This document shows, piece after piece, positions 27,748 through 36,840 of a stretch of DNA of 64,000 nt. The position numbers and the translations under genes were made by a program. The stretch is taken from positions 1 to 64,000 of the forward strand of contig CAJBBX010000072.1 in assembly GCA_903951425.1 (NCBI GenBank). Direction: 5' to 3'. Numbering within the stretch: the first letter of the stretch is position 1; the number at the start of each line of letters is the position of its first letter. This stretch comes from an uncultured Chthonomonas sp. GTDB lineage: Bacteria; Armatimonadota; Chthonomonadetes; Chthonomonadales; CAJBBX01. The notes under the pieces are model-generated. The model saw only the letters and a list, made by a program, of their open reading frames with translations. It did no database searches and had not been told where the DNA came from.

Positions 27748-28457
27748 GGCTCGATCAGGTCCAGGAAGAAGGACTCCAGCGTCTCGTTGGCCCCATCGCG
27801 CAGCTCGTCCAGCGTGCCGCAGGCGACCAGCTTGCCCTTGACGATGATGCCCACGCGGTCGCAGAGTTTCTCTGCCACCTCCAGGATGTGCGTGGAGAAG
27901 AAGACGCTGTTGCCGCAGTCGGCGTGGCGGCGCATCATGGCCTTGAGCGTGAACGCCGCCTTTGGGTCGAGGCCCACAAGCGGCTCATCCAGCACCCAGA
28001 CCCGCGGCTGGTGTACCAGGGCGGCGATGAGGACTGTCTTCTGGCGCATGCCGTGGGAGTAGCTCTCGATCAGGTCGCCAAGCGCATCGGTCAGCTCAAA
28101 GGCGTCGGCCAGTTCGCGTACACGCTCACCGCGCACGCCTGTAGGCACCTGGTAGGCGTCCGACATGAAGTTGATGAACTGCATGCCCGTGAGCTTCTCG
28201 TAGACGTCTGGCGTGTCGGGGACGTAGCCCATGTCCATCTTGGCCCGCAGCGGATCGGCCGCCACGTCGATGCCGTTCACCAGCACGGCCCCGGCGTCCG
28301 GCCGGAGGAGGCCCACGGTCATCTTGATTGTTGTCGTCTTCCCGGCGCCGTTGGGGCCGATGAACCCGAATATCTCGCCGTCCCGAACCTCCAGATTGAG
28401 GCCGTCCACGGCGGTGTGGTCGCCGTATGTCTTCCGAACGCCCCTGATCTCGATCAC
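27744..28457 (-). CDS. ABC exporter ATP-binding protein
   Basis: 237 residues, complete ATPase: Walker A GPNGAGKTTTIKM, signature YSHGMRQK, Walker B VWVLDEPLVGLD and switch His FFSTHILE. The signature SHGMRQ variant is common in ABC-2 exporters. The start is GTG 28457 with AAGGAGG six bases upstream. It heads a six- or seven-gene minus run. The 143-base divergent gap to the GH106-like gene holds its promoter region, but I see no strong box there and no small precursor-peptide frame. Confidence 0.9.
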   Translation of the reverse strand: MIEIRGVRKTYGDHTAVDGLNLEVRDGEIFGFIGPNGAGKTTTIKMTVGLLRPDAGAVLVNGIDVAADPLRAKMDMGYVPDTPDVYEKLTGMQFINFMSDAYQVPTGVRGERVRELADAFELTDALGDLIESYSHGMRQKTVLIAALVHQPRVWVLDEPLVGLDPKAAFTLKAMMRRHADCGNSVFFSTHILEVAEKLCDRVGIIVKGKLVACGTLDELRDGANETLESFFLDLIEP

Positions 28458-28600
28458 TCACTGCCTCCTTGGCGGGCCGCATCAACGCTGGACAGACTAC
28501 GACCGAAGTGCCGTTCTGGTTTGGCCGGCGGTCCGCTCCGGGATCGGCTTGGGCTATCCTGTACCGAACGTGTGCTGGACGATCGGGAAAGGCGGTTCCT

Positions 28601-31381
28601 ATGCTACCCCTACTGATGGCTGCGCAGGTGATGGCGGCCCTGCCGGCGCCCCAGGCTCCGGTCGGCGGGCCCGGCCGCCCGAAAGCGAGGAGCGCCATGA
28701 CGGCGAAGGTTGGCGGGGCCGGGCTAGGCGAGCGATGGCAGCGCCCGCCCGCGGCGTCTCGAATGCTGAAGATCATCCACGGCTGGCCCGACGACGCCGC
28801 AGCGCAGGATGCGCTGATCGTGCGCCTCCAGTCGCAGGGCTTCGGCGGTGTGGTCTGCAACGTTTCATTCACGGAGTACCTGCGCAGCGAGCCGAGGTGG
28901 TCCGCCTTTACCCGCGCCGTACAGAGGGCCCATGCGGCCGGCATGGCCATGTGGCTCTATGATGAGCGAGGCTACCCCTCCGGCGCGGCGGGCGGGCTTA
29001 CGCTGTCCGGTCATCCCGAGTGGCAGGCGAGGGGCATCCTCTTCAACGATGCCGTCGCAGATGGCGGCGAGGTCAGGCTCGACGTGCCGCCCGGCCGCCT
29101 GATGCTGGCTACGGCCTATCCGGTGCACGGGTCCGATATCGATCTTGGCAAGCCCGTGGACGTGACGGCATCGTTGGCCGACGGCAAGCTCACCTGGCGG
29201 GCGCCGCAGGGCAAGTGGCGCGTTGTAGTCGCCGCTGAAGGCCCGCTCCACGAGAACACGCACGCGGCCATGAGCCTGGGCGACAAGCTGCCGTATATCA
29301 ACATGCTCATGCCCGAGCCCACCCGCCGCTACCTCGAGCTGACGCACGATGAGTACGCCCGTCGGCTGGGCGGTAGCCTGGGTAGCCTGTTCGTCTCCAC
29401 CTTCACCGACGAGCCCTCCCTCATGTCCCTCTGGATGAAGCGCTCCCCGTGGCGCGTCGTGCCCTGGTCGCCGGGGCTGGCCGAGGTCTACCGCAAGCGA
29501 CGCAACTACGACCTGATGCCGCACCTGGCCGCCCTGGTGGCCGATGCAGGTCCCATGGGCCGCCGCGTGCGCCACGACTTCTGGCTGACGGTGGGCGAGA
29601 TGACCGCCGAGGGCTTCTTCGCACCGATCCAGGAGTGGTGCAAGAGCCACAACGTCCGCTCGGGCGGGCATCTGCTGGCAGAGGAGATGCTCCAGTCGCA
29701 CGTGCCGCTCTACGGCGACTTCTTCAAGTGCGCCCGGCGGCTGGACGCCCCGAGCATCGACTGCCTGACCAGCGTGCCCTCCGAGGTTCCCTGGTCCATC
29801 GCCCGGCTGCTTGCCTCGGTGGGTGAGCTGGAGGGCAAGTCGGTCGTCATGTGCGAGACCTCGGACTTCGTCCAGCGCTACCGGCCTGACGGCGACCAGC
29901 GGCCCATTCGTGTGGTCACCGAGGCCGAGATCCGCGGCACGGTGAACCGGCTCGTGCTGGGCGGCGTGAACAGCATCACGAGCTACTACGCCTTCGATGG
30001 ATTGGACGACGCCGCGCTGCGCCGCCTCAACGAGTACATCGGCCGGTGTTGCGCTACCATGGCCGGCGGACGGTTGGCGGCTGACGTGGCGGTGCTCTAT
30101 CCGGCCAACAGCCTCTGGCCGCGCTTCCGGCCGGCGCACCTCTGGGCTTCGGAGGATCCTGAGTGCGCCCGCATCGAGGCCGTCTACAACGCCGTGAGCG
30201 AGCAGCTCTTCGCGGCCCGGCGCGACTTCCTGTATGTCGACGCCCAGGCGCTCTCGGAAGGACGCGTTCAGAAGGGCGCGCTGGAGCACGGAGGCCATCG
30301 TTGGCGCGTCGTGGTGCTGCCGTCGGCGGATACGCTGCCCATGCAGGCCTGGAAGAACCTGGCGGACCTGGTGGCTTCGGGAGGTATCGTGGTGGCAGCG
30401 GGGCGGCTACCGGCCAACACCGACAAGCAGTTCCCGTCGCCGGCGGCAGCCAAGCTGGCCGCATCGCTGTTCGGTTCCGGTAGCGGCGCCCGGGTCTGCC
30501 CGTCGCGGGCGGGCGGCGCTGCCATCTACCTGCCGGCGGGCCTGGAGAGCCTCACGGCGCGGGCCATCGATGCCGCTCTGGAGCCCGACGTGCAGGTCTC
30601 CGACGCCGCCGCACCCATCCGTTCGGCGCATCGGCGAGTGGATGGGCAGGAGATCACCATGCTGGCCAACGACGGCTCGAAGCCGTGGGCCGGCCGCGTG
30701 CGCACCGCGGGCCAGGGCGCCGGCGAGTTGTGGGACCCGCTGACGGGCCGGAGCACGCCTGTACGGGGCGGAGGCTGGGTGGATTTGCGCCTTGAGCCCT
30801 ACTCCGCCGTGCTGCTGCGGATGCCGTCGGCCCGAACGCTCGCGCTGGGCAAGCTGAAGGCGGGGCCGTTACCGGGCATCACTGCGCGGCCGCTGTCAGT
30901 GAAGCCCCCGACGGCGGCTCCGGCGGCCGATGTGGCGCTGGATGCCGTTCCTGCGGGCGTCGGTGGTAACTGGACGTTCGCCGGGCGCGTAACTAAGTCC
31001 AACGTCGATACATTCCTCTTCGCGGTGTTCGCCTTGTCGGCTCCGGCTGACCTGAGCCGGTGCGATGGCATCGCCCTCGATGTTACGGTAGATGCAACGG
31101 GCGCCGGTCCCGCCAAGCTCTTCTGCTTTGTGCAGGACGCGGCCGGCGTGGAGTACATCGCTGACGTTGGTCGCCAAATGTCGGCGTCCGGCACGGAGCG
31201 GAGCTTCATCGCGAAGTCGTCCTTCGCGCAGTTCGGCCCTTCGCGCGGGCCCTCGGGTAGTCTGGATTGGAGCCGCGTCACATCGGTTCGCGTTGGCTGG
31301 GGCGGTTACTTTGGCTCTGCAGGTGAGCGGCTCTCGTTCCGGGCGGCGGCCCCCATGGCCGTTGAGTGGCGGCCGCGCTAG
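28601..31381 (+). CDS. Secreted GH106-like glycoside hydrolase
   Basis: 926 residues. The segment MWLYDERGYPSGAAGG is typical of the GH106 alpha-L-rhamnosidase-like group. FVSTFTDEPSLM, SGGHLLAEEMLQSHVPLYGD and SITSYYAFDGL follow in the barrel, with a C-terminal beta-sandwich region after residue ~800. The N-terminus from ATG 28601 (LPLLMAAQVMAALPAP) looks like a weak signal. The frame is open from 28469; 28601 is chosen for signal and AAAGG spacing. It likely removes rhamnose or a related sugar, but function within this group is poorly tested. It is followed 25 bases later by a beta-helix gene. Confidence 0.75.
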   Translation: MLPLLMAAQVMAALPAPQAPVGGPGRPKARSAMTAKVGGAGLGERWQRPPAASRMLKIIHGWPDDAAAQDALIVRLQSQGFGGVVCNVSFTEYLRSEPRWSAFTRAVQRAHAAGMAMWLYDERGYPSGAAGGLTLSGHPEWQARGILFNDAVADGGEVRLDVPPGRLMLATAYPVHGSDIDLGKPVDVTASLADGKLTWRAPQGKWRVVVAAEGPLHENTHAAMSLGDKLPYINMLMPEPTRRYLELTHDEYARRLGGSLGSLFVSTFTDEPSLMSLWMKRSPWRVVPWSPGLAEVYRKRRNYDLMPHLAALVADAGPMGRRVRHDFWLTVGEMTAEGFFAPIQEWCKSHNVRSGGHLLAEEMLQSHVPLYGDFFKCARRLDAPSIDCLTSVPSEVPWSIARLLASVGELEGKSVVMCETSDFVQRYRPDGDQRPIRVVTEAEIRGTVNRLVLGGVNSITSYYAFDGLDDAALRRLNEYIGRCCATMAGGRLAADVAVLYPANSLWPRFRPAHLWASEDPECARIEAVYNAVSEQLFAARRDFLYVDAQALSEGRVQKGALEHGGHRWRVVVLPSADTLPMQAWKNLADLVASGGIVVAAGRLPANTDKQFPSPAAAKLAASLFGSGSGARVCPSRAGGAAIYLPAGLESLTARAIDAALEPDVQVSDAAAPIRSAHRRVDGQEITMLANDGSKPWAGRVRTAGQGAGELWDPLTGRSTPVRGGGWVDLRLEPYSAVLLRMPSARTLALGKLKAGPLPGITARPLSVKPPTAAPAADVALDAVPAGVGGNWTFAGRVTKSNVDTFLFAVFALSAPADLSRCDGIALDVTVDATGAGPAKLFCFVQDAAGVEYIADVGRQMSASGTERSFIAKSSFAQFGPSRGPSGSLDWSRVTSVRVGWGGYFGSAGERLSFRAAAPMAVEWRPR

Positions 31382-31406
31382 ATTCCGCAGGCCGGGAGGC
31401 AGTAGA

Positions 31407-32780
31407 TTGAGCAGCAAGCCCGATGGTCTCTATTCACGTCGCGCAGCGATGGCCCTTGTGGCCGCCGGTGCGGCGGCGTTACCGGAAGCGGCCGGCGCCG
31501 CCGTCCGCCCGCTGGCTCCGGCCGGCGCCACGCCCTACGGGTTCGTGGTGGCTGCAGTCGACGCCCCCGCCGACCTGAAGGCCGCCACGCCCTACGTCTG
31601 TACGGGCGCCAATGACCAGAACGTTATTAACGCGGCCATCGCCGCGCTGCCTGCGGCCACCGCTCCGGGCAGGGGAGGGGCTATCTTCCTCTCAGCGGGC
31701 ACCTTCGGCATCACCGCGCCGGTCAAGCTGCGCGGCTACATGTCGATCGAGGGCGCCATGATCGGCGTCACGTACATCGGCAACCGGCCCACCGCATCCG
31801 GCGACATGATGGTGTTCGATGCGGCCGCGAACGAGCAGCAGATCTTCCTGCGCGTTGCGCGCATGCACCTCGGCGGCAACCGCAAGTGGGTTCGCCGGGG
31901 CTCGTGCATCCGCATTACAGGGGCGGGCATCTTCGACCTGGTGATCGAGGACGTCTGGGCCTACGGCGCGGCCGAGGACGGCGTGTACCTGGAGCAGACC
32001 TGGGGCGCCAACTTCTGCAACCTCATCAGCGAGTACAACGGCAGGGATGGGCTCCACGTGGAGCGTAACGCCTTCGACTCAGCCGTCGAGGGGCCCAAGA
32101 TCGTCCAGTCGAAGATGGTTAAGAACGGCCGGCACGGCGTCTTCCTGGGCCGGTATGTGAATGACGCCCTGATTGCCACCAGCGAGATGGCGGGCGGCGC
32201 CTACTACGCCGGGTACGGGCTCTACGCCGACCGCAGCACAGGCCATCAGGTCACGGGTTGCCGCTTCGTTAGCCACGACAACGGGTGCTCGGGCGGCGTA
32301 GCGCTGGACGCGGCCTCGCAGTGCACGATTACGGGCAACGTGTTCCGAAGCCTGCCCACGGCGCGCTGCCCGGTGGCGGTGGATATCATGGCTAGCTCGA
32401 CGCGCAATGTGGTGGCCTCCAACACCTTCAACCTGGCCGCGGGCGACACACCGATCATCGACGCTACCGGCCGCAACGTGCTGGCCTCCAACTCCGGCTG
32501 GGCGTCACGGTCGGCCGGCGTGGTGGTTCGGGCTCATGACGCCGGCGACCGCCGCCGCATTACGATCGCGCACAGGCTGGGGCAGCCCAAGCCGGTCGGA
32601 TCGGCAGTGGTCTGTACCGTGCAGCCTGCCGATGCCGTCAGTTCGGAGTTGCGATGGTACGTCGAGACAGCGGACGCGACCTCCGTGGTGGTCCGCACGA
32701 CCTCTGATATGGCCGACGGCGTGGAGTACCGGCTGCAGGTGATCATCGAGTATTCCAACCGCGAGGCCGCTCCTGCGTAA
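31407..32780 (+). CDS. Tat-exported right-handed beta-helix protein
   Basis: 457 residues. The start is TTG 31407, with GGGAGG seven bases upstream. The N-terminus reads YSRRAAMALVAAGAAALP, a twin-arginine signal with a hydrophobic core and an AGA-type cleavage site. The body has the repeat style of pectate-lyase-like beta-helices (GTFGITAPVKLRGYMSIEGA, DGVYLEQTWGANFCNLIS, GHQVTGCRFVSHDNGCSGG). It may bind or cleave a polysaccharide. A hairpin follows its stop. The same frame is open upstream to 31092, inside the preceding gene, and is not used. Confidence 0.78.
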   Translation: MSSKPDGLYSRRAAMALVAAGAAALPEAAGAAVRPLAPAGATPYGFVVAAVDAPADLKAATPYVCTGANDQNVINAAIAALPAATAPGRGGAIFLSAGTFGITAPVKLRGYMSIEGAMIGVTYIGNRPTASGDMMVFDAAANEQQIFLRVARMHLGGNRKWVRRGSCIRITGAGIFDLVIEDVWAYGAAEDGVYLEQTWGANFCNLISEYNGRDGLHVERNAFDSAVEGPKIVQSKMVKNGRHGVFLGRYVNDALIATSEMAGGAYYAGYGLYADRSTGHQVTGCRFVSHDNGCSGGVALDAASQCTITGNVFRSLPTARCPVAVDIMASSTRNVVASNTFNLAAGDTPIIDATGRNVLASNSGWASRSAGVVVRAHDAGDRRRITIAHRLGQPKPVGSAVVCTVQPADAVSSELRWYVETADATSVVVRTTSDMADGVEYRLQVIIEYSNREAAPA

Positions 32781-32784
32781 ACCA

Positions 32785-32807
32785 GCGCCGGAGGTTGCCT
32801 CCGGTGC
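32785..32807 (+). terminator. Terminator-like hairpin
   Basis: A ten-pair stem (one G-T) around a TTG loop, centred on CCGGAGG-TTG-CCTCCGG, begins five bases after the beta-helix stop. It lacks a U-tract. It sits directly before the promoter at 32809, which separates the glycosidase pair from the one-carbon operon. Confidence 0.5.
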
Positions 32808-32808
32808 A

Positions 32809-32838
32809 TTGACAGTCGTGAGTCGCATGGTCTATAAC
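32809..32838 (+). promoter_or_regulatory. Consensus-type promoter of the one-carbon operon
   Basis: TTGACA (perfect -35) at 32809-32814, an 18-base spacer and TATAAC (five of six) at 32833-32838. It predicts a start near 32845 and a 54-base leader before acsE. It is the best sigma-70-type promoter in the window and points to steady or strong expression. Confidence 0.7.
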
Positions 32839-32898
32839 GACACCCAGCGGCCCGCCCGCATCGCTTAACCACACATCCCCGGGGGAGTAAGCCACGCC

Positions 32899-33723
32899 AT
32901 GCTCATCGTCGGCGAGCGCATCAACACCAGTCGCAAGGTCAAGTCGGAGCGCGTGATCGAGGCCATGGTCGTCAACCGCGATGCGGAGGCGATCCAGAAG
33001 CTGGCCAGGTCGCAGCAGGACGCAGGCTCTGCATACATCGATATCAACGCCGGAACCCTGACTTCGGGCGAGCCCGAGGCGCTGGAGTGGCTGACACAGG
33101 TCGTGCAGGAAGCGGTCACCGTTCCGATCTGCTTCGACACACCCAACCCGCAGGCTCTGGAGCTGGCCCTGGCCGCGTACGATCGGAGCAAGGGGCAACC
33201 CTTCATCAACTCCATCACCGCCGAGGCCGACCGCTACTCGACAATCCTGCCCTTCGTGCTGGAGCAGAAGAGCAAGGTCATCGCCCTGGCCATGGACGAC
33301 ACGGGCATCCAGCCGGATGCTTCCAGGCGGCTCGACGTGGCGCGAAAGCTCGTCAGCGACCTGGCGGCTGCCGGCGTGCCTCTGGCCGACATCTACGTCG
33401 ACCCATTGACATTTCCCATTGGCTCAGGCGGCGACGTAGCCATCGCCATGATGTCCGTTCTTGAGGCGATCAAGGCGGAGTTCCCCGGCGTGCAGACCAT
33501 CGCCGGCCTCAGCAACGTCTCGCATGGCATGCCCGCCCGCAAGTTCCTCAACTCGGCCATGACGGTCCTCTGCCTGGGCAAGGGGCTGGACGCTGGTATC
33601 ATCGACCCCAACGACAAGATGCTCATGGCCCTCATCGCCGCCGCCGAGGCGCTGATGGGGCGCGACGAGTACTGCGCCGGCTATATCAAGCTCCACCGCA
33701 AGGGCTTCTTCGAGGGGCTATAG
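32899..33723 (+). CDS. Methyltetrahydrofolate:corrinoid methyltransferase (AcsE/MtrH-like)
   Basis: Transfers the methyl group between methyl-THF and a corrinoid protein. The 274 residues form a pterin-binding TIM barrel: VGERINTSRK at the start, AYIDINAGT (pterin Asp/Asn region), DTPNPQALELAL, NSITAE, VIALAMDD and TIAGLSNVSHGMP. The length and motifs match the stand-alone AcsE class rather than the multidomain MetH. No corrinoid protein gene is in the window. Linked to metF by a one-base gap and driven by the 32809 promoter. Confidence 0.9.
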   Translation: MLIVGERINTSRKVKSERVIEAMVVNRDAEAIQKLARSQQDAGSAYIDINAGTLTSGEPEALEWLTQVVQEAVTVPICFDTPNPQALELALAAYDRSKGQPFINSITAEADRYSTILPFVLEQKSKVIALAMDDTGIQPDASRRLDVARKLVSDLAAAGVPLADIYVDPLTFPIGSGGDVAIAMMSVLEAIKAEFPGVQTIAGLSNVSHGMPARKFLNSAMTVLCLGKGLDAGIIDPNDKMLMALIAAAEALMGRDEYCAGYIKLHRKGFFEGL

Positions 33724-33724
33724 C

Positions 33725-34681
33725 ATGGCTCAGCTGGGCAGGCTGGAAAGCGTCCTGCGTGCGGGCCACTTCGCCGTCTGCGGCGAGATGGGCCCGCCCC
33801 AAGGCGCCGACAAGGGTGCGATCCTCAAGAAGTGCGGCAACTTCCGCAATGTGGCCGACGCCGTCAACCTGACCGACAACCAGACCGCCATCGTGCGCAT
33901 GAGCTCGGTGATGAGTAGCGTCTTCGCCATCGAAGGCGGCATCGAACCCATCATGCAGATGACGTGCCGCGACCGCAACCGGCTGGCGCAACAGTCTGAT
34001 ATCCTGGGCGCCTATGCGGCCGGGGTGCGCAACGTGCTCTGCCTCTCCGGCGACTACATGTCCTTCGGCAACCACCCGGACGCCAAGGGCGTGTTCGACC
34101 TGGACTCGGTGCAGCTCATCCATACGGTAGCCGAGATGAACGCCGGACGGTTCCTCTCGGGCGACGAGATGAAGTCGCCTCCCCGCATGTTCATCGGCGG
34201 CGCTGCCAACCCGTTCGCGCCGCCGATGGAACTGCGGGTCATGCGGCTGGCGAAGAAGGTCGCGGTCGGGGCGCACTTCATCCAGACGCAGCCGGTCTTT
34301 GACTTCCCGCGGTTCGAGCGCTGGCTCAGCCTGGTGCGCGACCAAGGGCTGGACAAGAAGGTCTTCATCCTGGCCGGCGTCATGCCCGTCCGCTCCGTCA
34401 AGGCTCTCCTGCACATGCGCGACAACGTGCCGGGGATGACGGTGGCCGACGAGTACATCAAGCGCATGGAGGCCGCCTCCGATCCCAAGGAGGAGGGCGT
34501 CGCCATCTGCGTGGAGATGATGAAGCGCCTGGCCCAGACGCCCGGCATCAGCGGCGTCCACATCATGCCCGTGATGTGGGAATCGATCACGCCCCGGTTG
34601 GTGCAAGAGGCCGGACTGCTGCCCAGGCCCGAGCCGCCCGCCGAGACGTCCGACGCCGCCATCAAGGATGCCGCCGCATGA
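33725..34681 (+). CDS. metF: Methylenetetrahydrofolate reductase
   Basis: Reduces methylene-THF to methyl-THF. The 318 residues fit the FAD barrel of MetF: CGEMGPPQGAD (N-terminal Glu), TDNQTAIVRMSS, QMTCRDRNRLAQQSDILGA, CLSGDYMSFGNH and TQPVFDFPRFERW. Gene order after a corrinoid methyltransferase is the order expected for a methyl branch. Its TGA stop overlaps the metV ATG (ATGA), so the two subunits are coupled, as in MetFV enzymes. Confidence 0.93.
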   Translation: MAQLGRLESVLRAGHFAVCGEMGPPQGADKGAILKKCGNFRNVADAVNLTDNQTAIVRMSSVMSSVFAIEGGIEPIMQMTCRDRNRLAQQSDILGAYAAGVRNVLCLSGDYMSFGNHPDAKGVFDLDSVQLIHTVAEMNAGRFLSGDEMKSPPRMFIGGAANPFAPPMELRVMRLAKKVAVGAHFIQTQPVFDFPRFERWLSLVRDQGLDKKVFILAGVMPVRSVKALLHMRDNVPGMTVADEYIKRMEAASDPKEEGVAICVEMMKRLAQTPGISGVHIMPVMWESITPRLVQEAGLLPRPEPPAETSDAAIKDAAA

Positions 34682-35127
34682 GCGCCTTCACCAAGAAGTT
34701 CGCAGCCTTCGTCGAGCGCCATCCGACGCTCTACAAAATGGTTCTGCTGGCGGAGAACGCCGTCAAGAAGCCCGCGCTGAACTGCCAGTCCTGCGGCCAG
34801 TGCGTTCTCAGCTACAACGCCTTCACGTGCCCTATGCGCTGCCCCAAGCAGCTCCGGAACGGCCCCTGCGGCGGCACCCGTGAGAACGGGCGCTGCGAGG
34901 TCTACCCGGAGAAGGACTGCATCTGGTTCCTCATCAACGAGCGAGCCACGAAGCTCGGGCGCGAGAAGAAGCTGCTGAAGTTCCATAAGCCCGTCGACCG
35001 GCGCCTCCAGGGCACGAGCGCCTGGATCAATATGTGGGCCGGCCGCATCGAAGGCATGTCGTGGAGCAAAGACCTTGAGGAAAAGGACGTCCAACCCGGT
35101 GGGAGCAAGCGTGACACCAAATCCTGA
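34678..35127 (+). CDS. MetV-like zinc protein (methylenetetrahydrofolate reductase C-terminal-domain family)
   Basis: 149 residues. The Cys-rich centre has CQSCGQCVLSYNAFTCPMRC followed by NGPCGGTRENGRCEVYPEKDC, matching the small zinc-binding partner of MetF in acetogen-type MetFV complexes. ATG 34678 overlaps the metF stop. The frame is open upstream, but that is inside metF. The partner probably stabilises MetF or couples it to an electron donor. Its last 17 bases overlap the start of the ligase gene. Confidence 0.85.
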   Translation: MSAFTKKFAAFVERHPTLYKMVLLAENAVKKPALNCQSCGQCVLSYNAFTCPMRCPKQLRNGPCGGTRENGRCEVYPEKDCIWFLINERATKLGREKKLLKFHKPVDRRLQGTSAWINMWAGRIEGMSWSKDLEEKDVQPGGSKRDTKS

Positions 35128-36808
35128 GGCCCAGGAGCCTCTGACTGATGTAGATATCGCCCAGCGCGCCACGGCACGCCCCATCGCCGACGTGGCGTCC
35201 GAGCTTGGCTTGGCCGCCGACGAGATCCTGCCGTTCGGCGCCGACAAGGCCAAGGTGCGCCTCGAGGTGATGGATCGACTGGCCGCGGCGCGGAAGCCCG
35301 GCAAGCTGATCTTGGTCACCGCCATCACGCCTACGCCTGCCGGCGAAGGCAAGACCACCACGGCGGTAGGTCTCGGCGACGCCCTGCGGAGCCTCGGCGT
35401 GTCGACCTGCATCGCCATCCGCGAGCCCTCGCTGGGGCCATGCTTCGGAGTGAAGGGCGGCGCGGCCGGCGGAGGCTATGCCCAGGTCATCCCGATGACC
35501 GACATCAACCTCCATTTCACGGGCGACTTCCATGCCGTCACCACGGCGCACAACCTGCTGGCGGCGCTTCTGAACAACCACATGCACCACGGCAACGAGC
35601 TGGGGATCGACGGTCGGACCGTCACCTGGCGGCGCGTCATGGACATGAACGACCGCTCCCTGCGCGATATTGTGACGGGCCTGGGCGGCGGCACCAACGG
35701 CATGATCCAGGAGACGGGCTTCGATATAACCGCCGCGTCCGAGATCATGGCGCTCCTCTGTCTGGCCCGCGACCGCGACGACCTCAGGACGCGTCTGGGC
35801 CGCACCGTGGTGGCGCTGAACCGAGCGGGCGAGGCCGTGACCGCGGCCGATTTGCAGGCCGATGGCGCCATGGCCGTGATCCTGAAGGACGCCATCCTGC
35901 CGAACATCGTGCAGACGCTTGAGGGCACTCCCGCCTTCGTGCATGGCGGCCCCTTCGGCAATATTGCCCACGGCTGCAACTCCGTTATCGCTACCAACAT
36001 GGCGCTGCACCTGGCCGACTACGTCGTCACCGAGGCCGGCTTCGGCAGCGACCTGGGCGCCGAGAAGTTCTGCGACATCAAGTGCCGCGTGGCCGACCTG
36101 AAGCCCGAGGCGGCCGTGGTCGTGGCCACCGTTCGGGCGCTGAAGATGCACGGCGGCGTCCCGCTGGCGCAGCTCCGCACCGAGAACGTGGAGGCCGTCC
36201 AGCGCGGGCTGGACAACCTGGAGAAGCATTGCGAGAACATGCGCCTCTTCGGTCTGGAGCCCGTGGTGGCCATCAACGCCTTCCCCACGGACACAAAGGC
36301 CGAGCAGCATGCCATCGCCGATTGGTGCGCGAGCCACAGCATCAAGTTCGCTCTCTCCGAGGTCTGGGCCAAAGGCGGCGCAGGCGGCGTTGATCTGGCC
36401 AAGCTGGTCATGGCCGCCTGCCAGGCGCCCTCCAGCTTCCATACCGCCTACCCGTTGCAGATGCCGATCCGCGAAAAGGCGGAGATCGTGGCTCGGACGG
36501 TCTACGGCGCCGACGGTGTGGACTTCTCGCCTGCCGCCGCCCGGCAGGTGCGCGAGATCGAGCGGCTCGGCTTCCGTGAGTTGCCCATCTGCGTGGCGAA
36601 GACCCAGAACTCGCTCTCCGACGACGCCTCCCTGCGGAACCGGCCGCGCAACTTCCGCATCACTGTGCGGGGCGCCAAGGTCTGTGCGGGCTCGGGCATG
36701 GTGGTGCTCTACGCGGGCAACATCATGACCATGCCGGGCCTATCCAAGGTGCCGTCGGCCAACAAGATCGGGATGCACCCGAACGGCGAGATCTACGGTC
36801 TGTTCTAG
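35111..36808 (+). CDS. fhs: Formate-tetrahydrofolate ligase
   Basis: Forms 10-formyl-THF from formate, THF and ATP. The 565-residue length is standard. Visible are the P-loop TPTPAGEGKTTTAVGLGDAL, IREPSLGPCFGVKGGAAGGG, FTGDFHAVTTAHNLLAA, EAGFGSDLGAEKF and the C-terminal PGLSKVPSAN block. GTG 35111 has GGGAG just upstream and lies inside the end of the metV-like gene; an open extension to 35075 is less likely. FolD is not in the window, so the branch is not complete here. Confidence 0.95.
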   Translation: MTPNPEAQEPLTDVDIAQRATARPIADVASELGLAADEILPFGADKAKVRLEVMDRLAAARKPGKLILVTAITPTPAGEGKTTTAVGLGDALRSLGVSTCIAIREPSLGPCFGVKGGAAGGGYAQVIPMTDINLHFTGDFHAVTTAHNLLAALLNNHMHHGNELGIDGRTVTWRRVMDMNDRSLRDIVTGLGGGTNGMIQETGFDITAASEIMALLCLARDRDDLRTRLGRTVVALNRAGEAVTAADLQADGAMAVILKDAILPNIVQTLEGTPAFVHGGPFGNIAHGCNSVIATNMALHLADYVVTEAGFGSDLGAEKFCDIKCRVADLKPEAAVVVATVRALKMHGGVPLAQLRTENVEAVQRGLDNLEKHCENMRLFGLEPVVAINAFPTDTKAEQHAIADWCASHSIKFALSEVWAKGGAGGVDLAKLVMAACQAPSSFHTAYPLQMPIREKAEIVARTVYGADGVDFSPAAARQVREIERLGFRELPICVAKTQNSLSDDASLRNRPRNFRITVRGAKVCAGSGMVVLYAGNIMTMPGLSKVPSANKIGMHPNGEIYGLF

Positions 36809-36840
36809 CCGCCGCACCATGCGGCTTCCGGAGGTTGCCA

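Noticed and set aside
28458-28600. A short precursor peptide gene for the TldD/TldE exporter unit
   Set aside because: No frame here has a start with a ribosome site; the gap appears regulatory only.
34576-34678. Longer start of the metV-like gene inside metF
   Set aside because: The ATGA overlap at 34678 and family length fit the short start; the extension is metF in another frame.
32899-36808. A complete Wood-Ljungdahl pathway
   Set aside because: Only methyl/formyl-branch genes are present; no CODH/ACS, FolD, corrinoid protein or hydrogenase is in the window.
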